Origin: Murdochiella sp. Marseille-P8839
GTDB taxonomy: Bacteria > Bacillota > Clostridia > Tissierellales > Peptoniphilaceae
NCBI GenBank assembly: GCA_019753405.1
Contig: JAIKLF010000006.1
Location: 1 to 64,000, forward strand
DNA length: 64,000 bases
Direction: 5' to 3'
Shown here in pieces: positions 34,257 through 43,212 of this stretch (positions are counted from its first letter, which is position 1; every line of letters begins with the position of its first letter). The position numbers and the translations under genes are program-made. The notes beneath the pieces were generated by a model. The model made no database searches, was not told the origin of the DNA, and worked only from the letters and a program-made list of their open reading frames with translations.

Positions 34257-35480
34257 TTATGCGTTTTGGATGGGACGATATACCCGCCGAAAGGTGTCGA
34301 TCACGTATTCGACGTCCTCATCCGTCAGCACCGTATTCAAGGGAAGCGTGACCTCGTTTTGATACAGCGCGTCCGCATGGGGATACTTTGCAATGGAAAA
34401 GCCCAAGTTCTGATAGGCGCTCATGCGCGGTAACGGCTTATAATGCACATTCGTAGCCACGCCATATTCCGCCATGCGTTGAATCAGCGCATTGCGCTCA
34501 TCAACCGAGTAGCCCGGAAGACGAAGCAGATACAGATGCGCACTTGACCGATGCTTCGCACCCGTATGCGCAAGATCTTGCAAGCCCAAGGGCTCCACAA
34601 GCTCGCGATGGTAACGTGCAGCAATCGCATGACGTCGATCCAGAACCGCTTCATAGCGCGCTAACTGTGAAACGCCGAGTGCCGCTAAAGTATCCGGCAT
34701 ATTGCACTTGTATCCCGGCATCACAATATCATATTCCCAGGCGCCCAGTTTTTCTTTGGCCAAGGCATCTTTATTCTGGCCATGGAGGCTCCAAAGTTGT
34801 AATTCATGATAAAGTTCTTCGGTGTCAAACGGCAGCCCTTTGCGCCACATCAGTGCGCCGCCTTCCGCGGTTGTCAAATTCTTAACCGCATGGAACGAAA
34901 AACAACTGAAATCGGCAATTGCGCCGGCACGTCTTTCCCCTTGGCGCGCGCCCAAAGAGTGCGCCGCATCCGCAATCACGGCGATGCGGCCGAGAGCTTT
35001 CTGCCGAGGAGACGTCGGATGAAACAGCGCTTTCTTTTCTTCGACCAGACGAAACACGGCGTCATAATCCGCAATAATCCCTGCCAAATCTACGCTGATG
35101 ATCGCTTTCGTGCGCGCCGTGATGGCGGCTTCAATGCCGGCCGGATCCATAAAAATCGAATTGGGCAAGCTGTCCACCATTTTGAGGGTCGCACCCACGT
35201 GGGTAACCACCGAAGCGGTAGCCGTATACGTGTATGCCGGAACGATCACCTCATCACCGGGGCCTATCCCCAGCGCACGAAGCGTGAGTTCCAGCGCTGC
35301 AGTCGCCGAGTTGAGCGCCACGGCACGTTCTGCGCCGGTATAGGCTTCCAGTTTATGTTCAAGGTCTTTCGTCACAGGACCGGTGGTAATCCAGCCCGAG
35401 CGCAACGCTTTAATCACCTCTTGGATATCTTCTTCCCGAATATCCGGCGGGGAAAAAGCCACTTTTCTACTTTGCTCCAT
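34257..35480 (-). CDS. DegT/DnrJ/EryC1/StrS aminotransferase, likely 4-amino sugar forming (PglE/WcfR-like)
   Basis: PLP-dependent sugar aminotransferase, 407 residues. Features: the family N-terminus FSPPDIREEDIQEVIKALRS, GWITTGPVTKDLE, SATAALELTLRALGIGPGDEV, and the PLP lysine in SFHAVKNLTTAEGG. Next to a UDP-GlcNAc 4,6-dehydratase, it should aminate C4 of the 4-keto sugar. No dedicated PglD-type acetyltransferase is next to it, so the 4-amino group may stay free. ATG at 35480 behind AGAGGAACCG. Confidence 0.9.
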   Translation of the reverse strand: MEQSRKVAFSPPDIREEDIQEVIKALRSGWITTGPVTKDLEHKLEAYTGAERAVALNSATAALELTLRALGIGPGDEVIVPAYTYTATASVVTHVGATLKMVDSLPNSIFMDPAGIEAAITARTKAIISVDLAGIIADYDAVFRLVEEKKALFHPTSPRQKALGRIAVIADAAHSLGARQGERRAGAIADFSCFSFHAVKNLTTAEGGALMWRKGLPFDTEELYHELQLWSLHGQNKDALAKEKLGAWEYDIVMPGYKCNMPDTLAALGVSQLARYEAVLDRRHAIAARYHRELVEPLGLQDLAHTGAKHRSSAHLYLLRLPGYSVDERNALIQRMAEYGVATNVHYKPLPRMSAYQNLGFSIAKYPHADALYQNEVTLPLNTVLTDEDVEYVIDTFRRVYRPIQNA

Positions 35481-35593
35481 CGGTTCCTCTTTTCTCTCTT
35501 TCGCCTGAAAGCCGCACTTCGCCTGAAGAGCATGCCTCACCTGTACGCTAATTTTTCACCTGAAATGCACTTCCGCAAGGCGAACGCCAAGGC

Positions 35594-37564
35594 CTATTGC
35601 GGCGGCAAACGATCGTATTTGTGCGCTTCTTCCCGCACGCGCTGTTCCAAGGCGTCTTTTCCTTCTTCCCGATATTCCTTGTAGTCGATGGGAATGCCTT
35701 CGATGGGCACCTTGAACGTGTCCACCATATCCGCCACGGCGTCGTATACATTCGTTTTCTCATCGGCCATGAGCGCTTCCAGCTCGTCTAATTGCTTTTC
35801 AAAGCGGTCGCGATCGAAGCGCAGAGGCTCTGCCACGCGAATTCGCCGGTTCTTTGTCTCGCGCAAGCCTTCTTCACTCATCAGCACTTCTTCGTATAGC
35901 TTTTCACCGGGACGCAGACCGGTAAATACGATTTCAATGTCTTCTCCGACTTTATAGCCCGAAAGACGAATCAGTTTTTTGGCCATGTCCAGAATGCGCA
36001 CCGGTTCTCCCATATCGAGGACGAAAATCTCGCCACCTTTAGCAAAGCAACTGGCTTGAAGCACCAGTGAAACGGCCTCCGGAATGGTCATGAAGAACCG
36101 AACAATATCCGGATGCGTAACCGTTACCGGACCACCTTCCTGGATTTCTTTCTTGAATAATGGAATCACGGAGCCGCTCGATCCTAGCACGTTTCCGAAG
36201 CGCACCGCCACAAAATCGTTCTTGGACCGATCCGCGAACGCTTGAATAATCATTTCGCAAATGCGCTTGCCGGCACCATAGATGCTTGTCGGATTTACCG
36301 CTTTATCGGTGGATATCAGCACAAAGCGCTTCACGCCGTAACGATCCGCCATCTCGGCAACGTTGCGGGTGCCTATGACATTGTTTTTTATGGATTCATG
36401 CGGTGCCGCTTCCATTAAATGCACGTGTTTGTGTGCGGCGGCATGATAAACAATCTCCGGACGATAGGTCGCAAAAATATCCTCGAGACGCTTTTTGTCG
36501 CGAATGGAGCCGATCAGGATGCGTATATCCACATTCGGATGATGGCGTTTCACTTCCATCTGCACATCGTAGGAGCCGTTCTCATTGACATCCAAAATGA
36601 GAATCTGCTTCGGCTGAAAACGGGCAATCTGCCGGCAGAGTTCACTGCCGATGGTGCCGCCACCACCCGTCACCAATACACGTTTGCCTTTCAAATAATT
36701 GCCCACTTCATACGTATTGATCTGGATCGCCTCGCGACCCAATAAGTCGTCAAGTGAAACATCACGTACCTTGCTTACGGACACCTCCCCGGAAATAATC
36801 TGGTAGATTCCGGGAACAATCTTCATCTTGGCCTCGGTGCGCTGACAAATTTCCAGAATTTCACGCTGCTGTTGGCGTGATGCCGACGGAAGCGCCAAAA
36901 TAATCTCTTGAATGCCGAAGTGCCGGACCACTTCCTCAATCTGGTCCCGGCCGCCGAAAATTTTCACGCCTTCAATCGTTCGACCATGCTTGGTAACATC
37001 GTCGTCGATGAGCGCCACCACGTGATTTCGCACCTTTTCCGATACATTCATTTCATGAATAAGCGTACGCCCCGCCTCGCCGGCTCCGACAATGAGCGTC
37101 GGAATCCCGCTGTCCTCGTTTGCGGTCTTTTGCAACGCGCGTTCCATGAGCAGCTGAAAGCGATATAAAAAGCGATGCGCCGTCACGCCTGTAAACAACA
37201 GGAAAAACTCGATCAGATAAAATCCGTTGGGAATCCAAAGATCACCGAACGTCAAGCGCATGATACCGAATTGAACAAGCACGAAGGACAAATTGGCTAA
37301 AAAACTGCGCACGATTTCCGGAAAACCGACATAGGCGGCCAGAGATTGGTACAGCTTGAACACCCAATAAAAGCCGAGCGCCAGGAGGGTAAACAGCGGC
37401 GCCGTTTTCATGAGATTCTTGCTCAACTCATACGGAATCAGGCTGTAGCGAAAGTCAAAGCGTATCCACATCGAGCCGAAATAGGCGATATTAATAAAAA
37501 GAATATCCAAAACGATGGCTGCAAGCTGTCGCCAGGAAAAGGTACTGATCGGTTTCGCTTTCAT
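35594..37564 (-). CDS. Membrane-bound UDP-GlcNAc 4,6-dehydratase, CapD/PglF/WbpM family
   Basis: 656 residues. Four N-terminal membrane helices in the first 130 residues. Then a CoA-binding-like Rossmann module (LIVGAGEAGRTLIHEM), then the extended SDR domain: NAD loop VTGGGGTIGSELCRQI, YHAAAHKHVHLMEAAP and STDKAVNPTSIYGAGKR. This is the layout of PglF and WbpM, which make UDP-2-acetamido-2,6-dideoxy-4-keto-hexose. RBS AACAAGGAGAACGC. It is followed by the aminotransferase at 34257, the natural next step. Confidence 0.93.
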   Translation of the reverse strand: MKAKPISTFSWRQLAAIVLDILFINIAYFGSMWIRFDFRYSLIPYELSKNLMKTAPLFTLLALGFYWVFKLYQSLAAYVGFPEIVRSFLANLSFVLVQFGIMRLTFGDLWIPNGFYLIEFFLLFTGVTAHRFLYRFQLLMERALQKTANEDSGIPTLIVGAGEAGRTLIHEMNVSEKVRNHVVALIDDDVTKHGRTIEGVKIFGGRDQIEEVVRHFGIQEIILALPSASRQQQREILEICQRTEAKMKIVPGIYQIISGEVSVSKVRDVSLDDLLGREAIQINTYEVGNYLKGKRVLVTGGGGTIGSELCRQIARFQPKQILILDVNENGSYDVQMEVKRHHPNVDIRILIGSIRDKKRLEDIFATYRPEIVYHAAAHKHVHLMEAAPHESIKNNVIGTRNVAEMADRYGVKRFVLISTDKAVNPTSIYGAGKRICEMIIQAFADRSKNDFVAVRFGNVLGSSGSVIPLFKKEIQEGGPVTVTHPDIVRFFMTIPEAVSLVLQASCFAKGGEIFVLDMGEPVRILDMAKKLIRLSGYKVGEDIEIVFTGLRPGEKLYEEVLMSEEGLRETKNRRIRVAEPLRFDRDRFEKQLDELEALMADEKTNVYDAVADMVDTFKVPIEGIPIDYKEYREEGKDALEQRVREEAHKYDRLPPQ

Positions 37565-37584
37565 GCGTTCTCCTTGTTCACGCG

Positions 37585-38718
37585 TCAGGCGCGCGCTTGC
37601 TTCGTCAGGCGAAGCAACGTGGACGTGATTTTCTCAAATTCTTCTTCCGTCATGTAGGCATGCATGGGAAGACTTAATACGCGTTGACTATGATCATGGC
37701 ATACGGGTAAATCGTCCGGTGCATGCGCCAAGTCGGTAAAGGCACGCTGTTCATGCATGGGAATGGGATAATACACCATGACGGGCACGCCCTCTTTCGG
37801 CATATTCTCAAGTAAATAGGCGCGTTCTTCCGGACTCTTCGTCAGAATCGTATACTGGGCAAGCGACGTCGTTCGTCCCTCAGGAATAATGGGCGTAGCA
37901 AACATGTCCTTCAGCACGGCATCGTATCGTTTGCGCAAGTCGTTCTTCTTTTTGATTTCTTCATCCAGCAGATCTAGTTTCACCAGCAAAATGGCGGCCT
38001 GAATGGTATCAAGACGTGCATTGATTCCGATGCGGACATTGTCGTACTTGGATTCCCCGTGGCCATGTACGCGCAGGGAATGCATCAGCGTATACAGCTC
38101 TTCATCATCGGTAAAGATTGCTCCGCCGTCACCGTAGCAGCCCAGCGGTTTGGCCGGGAAAAAGGACGTCGCGGAGACATCCCCGAAGGCGCAGCTCTGC
38201 TTGCCCTGATAGGTGCCGCCGAATGCCTGAGCATCGTCCGTCAACAGGAACAGGTCATACTTTTTCGCAATGGCCTCAATACGATCGTAATCGCAGGGCA
38301 AGCCGAAAAGATCCACGGTCATAATGCCGCGAGGACGTAATTTCCCTTCGGCAAGCGTCTTCTCGATGGCTTCTTCCAGCTTATCCGGATCCATTAAATA
38401 GGTCTCATCCGAGTCAATGAACACCGGCACAGCGCCGGCCAGACGAATCGTTTCCGCGGAAGCAAAATAGGTAAAACTCGATACAAATACCGCGTCTTCC
38501 GGCTTTACGTCATAGGCCATAAGCGGCAGAAAAAGCGCACTGGTTCCACTCGAACAGGTCAGACAATACTTGCGTCCGACATAGTCGGCAAGCCGTTTTT
38601 CCAGCTCTTCCACCTGGGGTCCCATAATAAAATGGCGGCCGTCCACCACATCGCGGATCGCCTGATCAATACGTTCTTTTGCGGCTTCATATTGCCGCCC
38701 CAAATCAATAAACTGCAT
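37585..38718 (-). CDS. wbpE: UDP-3-keto-GlcNAcA aminotransferase, WbpE type
   Basis: PLP aminotransferase of 377 residues placing an amino group on C3 of UDP-3-keto-N-acetylglucosaminuronate. Strong resemblance to Pseudomonas WbpE over the whole length: MQFIDLGRQYEAAKERIDQA start, GQ/GPQVEELEKRLADYVGRKYC, and the lysine segment TSFFPAKPLGCYGDGGAIF followed by IGINARLDTIQAAILLVKL. RBS ATGAGGAGGATCC. Together with the genes at 38728, 39410 and 43213 it completes the WbpA-B-E-D set. Confidence 0.93.
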   Translation of the reverse strand: MQFIDLGRQYEAAKERIDQAIRDVVDGRHFIMGPQVEELEKRLADYVGRKYCLTCSSGTSALFLPLMAYDVKPEDAVFVSSFTYFASAETIRLAGAVPVFIDSDETYLMDPDKLEEAIEKTLAEGKLRPRGIMTVDLFGLPCDYDRIEAIAKKYDLFLLTDDAQAFGGTYQGKQSCAFGDVSATSFFPAKPLGCYGDGGAIFTDDEELYTLMHSLRVHGHGESKYDNVRIGINARLDTIQAAILLVKLDLLDEEIKKKNDLRKRYDAVLKDMFATPIIPEGRTTSLAQYTILTKSPEERAYLLENMPKEGVPVMVYYPIPMHEQRAFTDLAHAPDDLPVCHDHSQRVLSLPMHAYMTEEEFEKITSTLLRLTKQARA

Positions 38719-38727
38719 GGATCCTCC

Positions 38728-39318
38728 TCATGCTTGCGTTTCTTTTAAGCCCTCGCCGTCCTGTTCCAAAAGTCTTCCGCATTCCGGACAGCGATAGGCG
38801 CCTTGCGCATCCAACTCGTTATCGTAAAAAATGTGACCGCATGTGCATGCCCAACCGATGCGTTTTGCCGGCACGCCGGCGACTAACGCGTGGGCAGGGA
38901 CGTCTTTGGTCACCACTGCACCCGCAGCAACCATGGCCTGGGTATGCAGCGTATGGCCGCAAACTACCGTGCAATTCGCGCCCAGCGTAACCCCTTTTTC
39001 CAAGTGCGTCGGATGGTAGCCGGCGCTTCCCTTCGGATATGCCGCCCGCGGATTCAAGTCATTGGTAAAGACGCAGGAAGGGCCACAAAACACATCATCA
39101 TCCAGATGAAGTCCTTCATACAGCGAGACATTGTTTTGCACTTTCACGCCGTTGCCGATGATTACGCGATTGCCGACATTGACGTTTTGGCCGAAGCTGC
39201 AGCCTTTTCCAATGCGCGCACCGGACTGAATATGACAAAAATGCCAAATTTTCGTGTTTTCACCAATTTCGACATCTTCGTCCACATAGCTCGATTCATG
39301 AACAAAATAGTCGGGCAT
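38728..39318 (-). CDS. wbpD: UDP-2-acetamido-3-amino-glucuronate N-acetyltransferase, WbpD type, with C-terminal zinc-ribbon-like end
   Basis: Left-handed beta-helix acetyltransferase of 196 residues acetylating the 3-amino group. Hexapeptide repeats throughout; WbpD-like landmarks KIWHFCHIQSGARIGKG, VQNNVSLYEGL, VFCGPSCVFTNDLNPRA, LGANCTVVCGHTL and ALVAGVPAKRIGW. After the usual end it carries about 40 extra residues with two CxxC/CxC-type pairs (CTCGHIF and CPECGRLL), resembling a zinc ribbon. Some WbpD homologues carry such a tail; its role is unclear. RBS AAAGGAGGACCC at the ATG at 39318. Confidence 0.92.
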   Translation of the reverse strand: MPDYFVHESSYVDEDVEIGENTKIWHFCHIQSGARIGKGCSFGQNVNVGNRVIIGNGVKVQNNVSLYEGLHLDDDVFCGPSCVFTNDLNPRAAYPKGSAGYHPTHLEKGVTLGANCTVVCGHTLHTQAMVAAGAVVTKDVPAHALVAGVPAKRIGWACTCGHIFYDNELDAQGAYRCPECGRLLEQDGEGLKETQA

Positions 39319-39409
39319 GGGTCCTCCTTTCCGTCCTTCGATCAATCTCCGCGCTTTCCCTTCATGTACATCGGATTACGCGTTCACGCTTCGTTTCGTT
39401 CGTTTGGTC

Positions 39410-40534
39410 TCAGTCCGCTTCGACAATCGGCGCATGCGGATCATACTCCAATGATCCTTCGCCGAAAATGCCGGTCATGTCGGTCGAGGCAAAATCCGTC
39501 AGCGGCAACTTGACCGCTTCTCCTGTTTTTTGACTCTTATAAATGGCCAAGACCAGTTCCAAAGCTCGACGGCCGGCATGAGCATCCACATACGGTGCGC
39601 GATCGTCTTGAATGGCTTCGATAACATCGCGGAACAGCATGGTGTGTCCGTTACCGTAAATATTGGACGTTGCTTCCTTCATTCCGACCAGGCCGTCATC
39701 CTCCGGACGATGGTCGGCAAAGTCCCAAACCTCAATATCGGTGGTGGATTTTCCGCCCACCTTGACGGTTCCCGTTTCGCCGAATAAAAAGAGAGATTCC
39801 TCTAAATTTTTCGGATAAACGTTCGTCGTACCTTCAATAATACCGATGGCACCGTTTTTGAAGGAAACAATGGCCGTGCCTAAATCCTCGGCCTCGAGAT
39901 AGTCGTGAAATTGCTGACGGGTGCGACCGACGACTTCCACAATCTCATCGCCCAACATCCAACGCAGCAAGTCGATGCCGTGAATGCACTGATTCATCAG
40001 CGCACCGCCATCTTCTTCCCAGGTTCCGCGCCAGGGCGCCTGCTCGTAATAGTCACGGTTACGATTCCAGCGCACATGGATGGTGCCGTGGGAAAGGCGT
40101 CCGAAACGTCCCTCATCCATGGCATCACGCACGTGTTGAATGGCCACGTTGAACCGGTTCTGGTGGCATGCTGAAACTTTGACATGCTTTTCTTCCGCCA
40201 GGGCGATGATACGATCTGCGTCGGCAAGCGACATGGCCATGGGCTTTTCAATAATGACGTGAATGCCGCGACGAATGCACTCCAGCGCAATTTCCGCATG
40301 ATAGCCGCTTTCGGTCGCAATGGAAACCAGCTCGATTTCCGGATGTTCATCCAGCATTTTTTTATAGTTTGTATAGTGTGCCACTGTGGAAGGATCAAGT
40401 TCTCCACGTGTTAAGAGCGCATCCATTTTTTCCGGACGCACATCACAGAGGGCGACGAAGTTCAGGTGATTATTTTTTGCCGCATAGACATGATTGATCG
40501 CAATGCGTCCGCAACCGATTAACGCGTAATTCAT
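39410..40534 (-). CDS. wbpB: Gfo/Idh/MocA oxidoreductase, probable UDP-GlcNAcA 3-dehydrogenase (WbpB/WlbA role)
   Basis: NAD-dependent oxidoreductase, 374 residues. N-terminal Rossmann loop ALIGCGRIAINHV; the conserved EKPMAMSLADAD; substrate half with NQCIHGIDLLRWMLG. The family is broad, and the sequence is not closest to Pseudomonas WbpB from memory. Its place between WbpD and the flippase, with WbpE and WbpA in the same cluster, is what supports oxidation at C3 of UDP-GlcNAcA. ATG at 40534 behind GAAAGGAACAATC. Confidence 0.85.
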   Translation of the reverse strand: MNYALIGCGRIAINHVYAAKNNHLNFVALCDVRPEKMDALLTRGELDPSTVAHYTNYKKMLDEHPEIELVSIATESGYHAEIALECIRRGIHVIIEKPMAMSLADADRIIALAEEKHVKVSACHQNRFNVAIQHVRDAMDEGRFGRLSHGTIHVRWNRNRDYYEQAPWRGTWEEDGGALMNQCIHGIDLLRWMLGDEIVEVVGRTRQQFHDYLEAEDLGTAIVSFKNGAIGIIEGTTNVYPKNLEESLFLFGETGTVKVGGKSTTDIEVWDFADHRPEDDGLVGMKEATSNIYGNGHTMLFRDVIEAIQDDRAPYVDAHAGRRALELVLAIYKSQKTGEAVKLPLTDFASTDMTGIFGEGSLEYDPHAPIVEAD

Positions 40535-40566
40535 GATTGTTCCTTTCTGTTTCATACACGGTTTCA

Positions 40567-41865
40567 TTATACCGCACTTGCCCATTCATGGTGTCGCATG
40601 TAATAGACGATATAGGCTGTACTGAGCAATCCGGAAAGTATGAAGATGGCCGTAGTGGCATACGCCGCGCCGATCGCGCCGAATTTCGTAATCCACCAGG
40701 CATCCAAAATGACATTCATGACACCGGAAATAATCGCCACGACGCTGTTGACCCGCAGACGGTGCAACATCACGAGGATGTTTCCGGAAAGCATCCGAAA
40801 GGTCCCGGCAAAGAAATAGCCGACGGCCAGCACCCGGAAAATCGGCACAGCGTGCAGATAATGCGGAAAAAGCAAGCGAAAGATGAGCGGTGCCGTGACA
40901 AAAAGCAAAACACTGATTACGGCATTCAAGGCGCCCATAATGAGATAGAGCTTCTTCAGGTTGACACGAAGCCAGTCACGATCTTCGTGATGGGAAGCAA
41001 TGTAGGGATACACGTAGGTCACCACCGCCGAAGGCACAAAAAGCATAGCCATCGGAATGAGCGTTGCCGTATGGTATTCCGCCAGAATGACCGCACTGGT
41101 AAGAATGGAGCCGATGAGCCAACCGTCAATCAAAAAAAGAAGGCTGGAAATACTGTTGTTAAAGAGACTGACCAAGCCGACCGAAAGCAGGTTTTTTTTG
41201 TCCTTGGCGGTAAGGGGTGCAAGGTTCTCCTGCTCCGCCTGCCGCGGTAAAGGCAAAAAACTCGGTTTCGCGCGACGGGCAAAAAGAAAAATCACGGCGA
41301 AATATGCGAGATAACGCAACGCCACAATGAGCTTCAGGCTGTTGAAATAGGCGCCGATAATTAAAAATATCGCTCCGGAGAGCGCTATGCCGGTGCTGAG
41401 ATAGGAAAATGCCTTATTCATCAATTGAATGCGAAAATAGCTCTGGAACACATCCACGGTAAAGTACAGCAGCGGCATGCCCGCCATCCAAAGAAGTACG
41501 GCGCGCGATTGCTCAATAGGAAAGGTAAAGAGGGCGCAAAACAGAACGATGCTCAGCGAGAGAAGCACATTCCATCGCATCCCCAGGCGGTAGCCATAGC
41601 GAGCAAACGCATCCTGGCGCAGGGGATCCTGCATTTCTTCGCTGCCGATTTGAAGAATGGCCGAGTTTAATCCCAACCCACTGAACAGAAGAAAGGTGGA
41701 GAGAATGTTCATCGCATAACTGTAGACTCCGTAATCATTTTTCGTCAGGAAGTTGACGACCAACAAGCCGCTGCAAGAGGAAATCACCTTGTTGAGGACT
41801 TGCGAGGAGAAGATATGCACAAAGCCCGTCTCCGCTAATTTTTTCATGTTTTTCTTTATGTTCAC
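40567..41865 (-). CDS. Polysaccharide flippase, Wzx/MOP superfamily
   Basis: 432 residues with about 12-14 hydrophobic helices and little else, typical of Wzx-type lipid-linked oligosaccharide flippases. Early signature: KNDYGVYSYAMNILSTFLLFSGLGLNSAI. Start: GTG at 41865, five nt behind AAGGAG; the longer frame to 41910 and the inner ATG at 41847 have no ribosome site. Carries undecaprenyl-linked glycan across the membrane. No Wzy polymerase is visible in the cluster. Confidence 0.9.
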   Translation of the reverse strand: MNIKKNMKKLAETGFVHIFSSQVLNKVISSCSGLLVVNFLTKNDYGVYSYAMNILSTFLLFSGLGLNSAILQIGSEEMQDPLRQDAFARYGYRLGMRWNVLLSLSIVLFCALFTFPIEQSRAVLLWMAGMPLLYFTVDVFQSYFRIQLMNKAFSYLSTGIALSGAIFLIIGAYFNSLKLIVALRYLAYFAVIFLFARRAKPSFLPLPRQAEQENLAPLTAKDKKNLLSVGLVSLFNNSISSLLFLIDGWLIGSILTSAVILAEYHTATLIPMAMLFVPSAVVTYVYPYIASHHEDRDWLRVNLKKLYLIMGALNAVISVLLFVTAPLIFRLLFPHYLHAVPIFRVLAVGYFFAGTFRMLSGNILVMLHRLRVNSVVAIISGVMNVILDAWWITKFGAIGAAYATTAIFILSGLLSTAYIVYYMRHHEWASAV

Positions 41866-41930
41866 ACCGTCTCCTTCGCCACTTTTTCCCGACTCGAGCG
41901 TGTCGTCCAACTTGCTTTATACGGTTTCCT

Positions 41931-43199
41931 TCAACGGTCGCCTTTCTCTTCGAGCAGAGAAGCAAAAATACGCTCCATTTTTAACGACAGCGCGCGATAA
42001 TCGTACTCCTGCACAAGAGCCTGCTCACGCTGTCGAATCGTCTCTCGTTCTTCCGGTGTTAGGCGCGTCAGTTTCGCTAATGCGGAAACGATGGTTTCCA
42101 CGTTTTGGTTTTCCGTTTCCACGCCTAAATTTCGTTCGGCAATAAGAGAACCATGGGTCTTTACCGTGGAAAGAATGGGCGCACCGGCCGCAAGGTATTC
42201 AAAAAGTTTATTGTTGCTCGTTCCGTAGCGCGTGATGGCGGTTGCGCGATTATGGGCAAGCGTCACGTCCGCTCGCAGCAAAATACTCGGAATCTCTTCT
42301 TTTTTGACTCGACCTTTGAACTGTGCATTCGTGATGTGTTCCTGTTCAATCCGCTCATTAAGATGCGGCAATTCGGTACCGCCGCCATAGAACAGAAAGC
42401 GCACATTCGGCAACTCGGTTTGACAGCATTTCGCTACATCCAACATCACATCCAGACCATAGGTCATGCGAATAGAACCCATGTACACCACCTTAAAGGT
42501 GGACCGATCGTCCAAATCGAGATCGTTATAACGGACTTTCTCCTGATTTCGACGAAACTCCGCTAAATCCACACCGTTGTTGACCTGAATGCATTTGGTC
42601 ACGTCAACATCGTTCCATCCGCGATCCCGCAAATAATCCGGCCCGCCGCTCATGGTAAACAGCAGGCGATCCGCCCCGCGGTAAAGCGAATGCTCCAACG
42701 CATAAAGGGGCGCGATCATCGGCTTCAAGTAAGGTTTCTTGTTTAAATTGCCATACTCAACGAGCGATTGCGGCCAAAGATCACGCACTTCAAATACAAA
42801 GGGAATATCATAGCGTTTGGCAAACGACATCGCACTTTTTGAAGAGAACGGTACGGGAGAAGACGCGTAGATAATATCCGGGCGTTCCCCTTCCGCCATC
42901 AATTTTCGCATCGCTTTTTTGCAACGGGACGAAAATTGTACCATGTTCACCACGCGACGCCAATTGTTTTTCGTGTACCCCATGGTTCGCACGTACGTGT
43001 AGGGCACGCCGTCAAACGTCACCTCGTTGAGGAGTTGACCGGGCTCGACGAAATTATAGGTCGTGTTGTGCACTTGACTTCCGGTCAGAATGCGCACATC
43101 ATGCCCCCGGGCACGCAGATATTTGGAAAAATAGAAATGCCGCACTAAACCGCCGAATCGCGGCGGAATCGCGTAATTATTCACAATCCAGATGCGCAT
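41931..43199 (-). CDS. Glycosyltransferase family 4 (GT-B fold)
   Basis: 422 residues. N-terminal half begins MRIWIVNNYAIPPRFGGLVRH, like WbuB/WbnH-type transferases using N-acetylated amino sugars. The C-terminal nucleotide-binding half has VVYMGSIRMTYGLDVMLDVA, FLFYGGGTELPHL and the EX7E-like region RYGTSNNKLFEYLAAGAPIL. The only ordinary glycosyltransferase of the cluster, so it most likely adds the second sugar, perhaps the diacetamido-uronic acid. RBS AAGGATACGA. Confidence 0.92.
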   Translation of the reverse strand: MRIWIVNNYAIPPRFGGLVRHFYFSKYLRARGHDVRILTGSQVHNTTYNFVEPGQLLNEVTFDGVPYTYVRTMGYTKNNWRRVVNMVQFSSRCKKAMRKLMAEGERPDIIYASSPVPFSSKSAMSFAKRYDIPFVFEVRDLWPQSLVEYGNLNKKPYLKPMIAPLYALEHSLYRGADRLLFTMSGGPDYLRDRGWNDVDVTKCIQVNNGVDLAEFRRNQEKVRYNDLDLDDRSTFKVVYMGSIRMTYGLDVMLDVAKCCQTELPNVRFLFYGGGTELPHLNERIEQEHITNAQFKGRVKKEEIPSILLRADVTLAHNRATAITRYGTSNNKLFEYLAAGAPILSTVKTHGSLIAERNLGVETENQNVETIVSALAKLTRLTPEERETIRQREQALVQEYDYRALSLKMERIFASLLEEKGDR

Positions 43200-43212
43200 T
43201 CGTATCCTTGCC

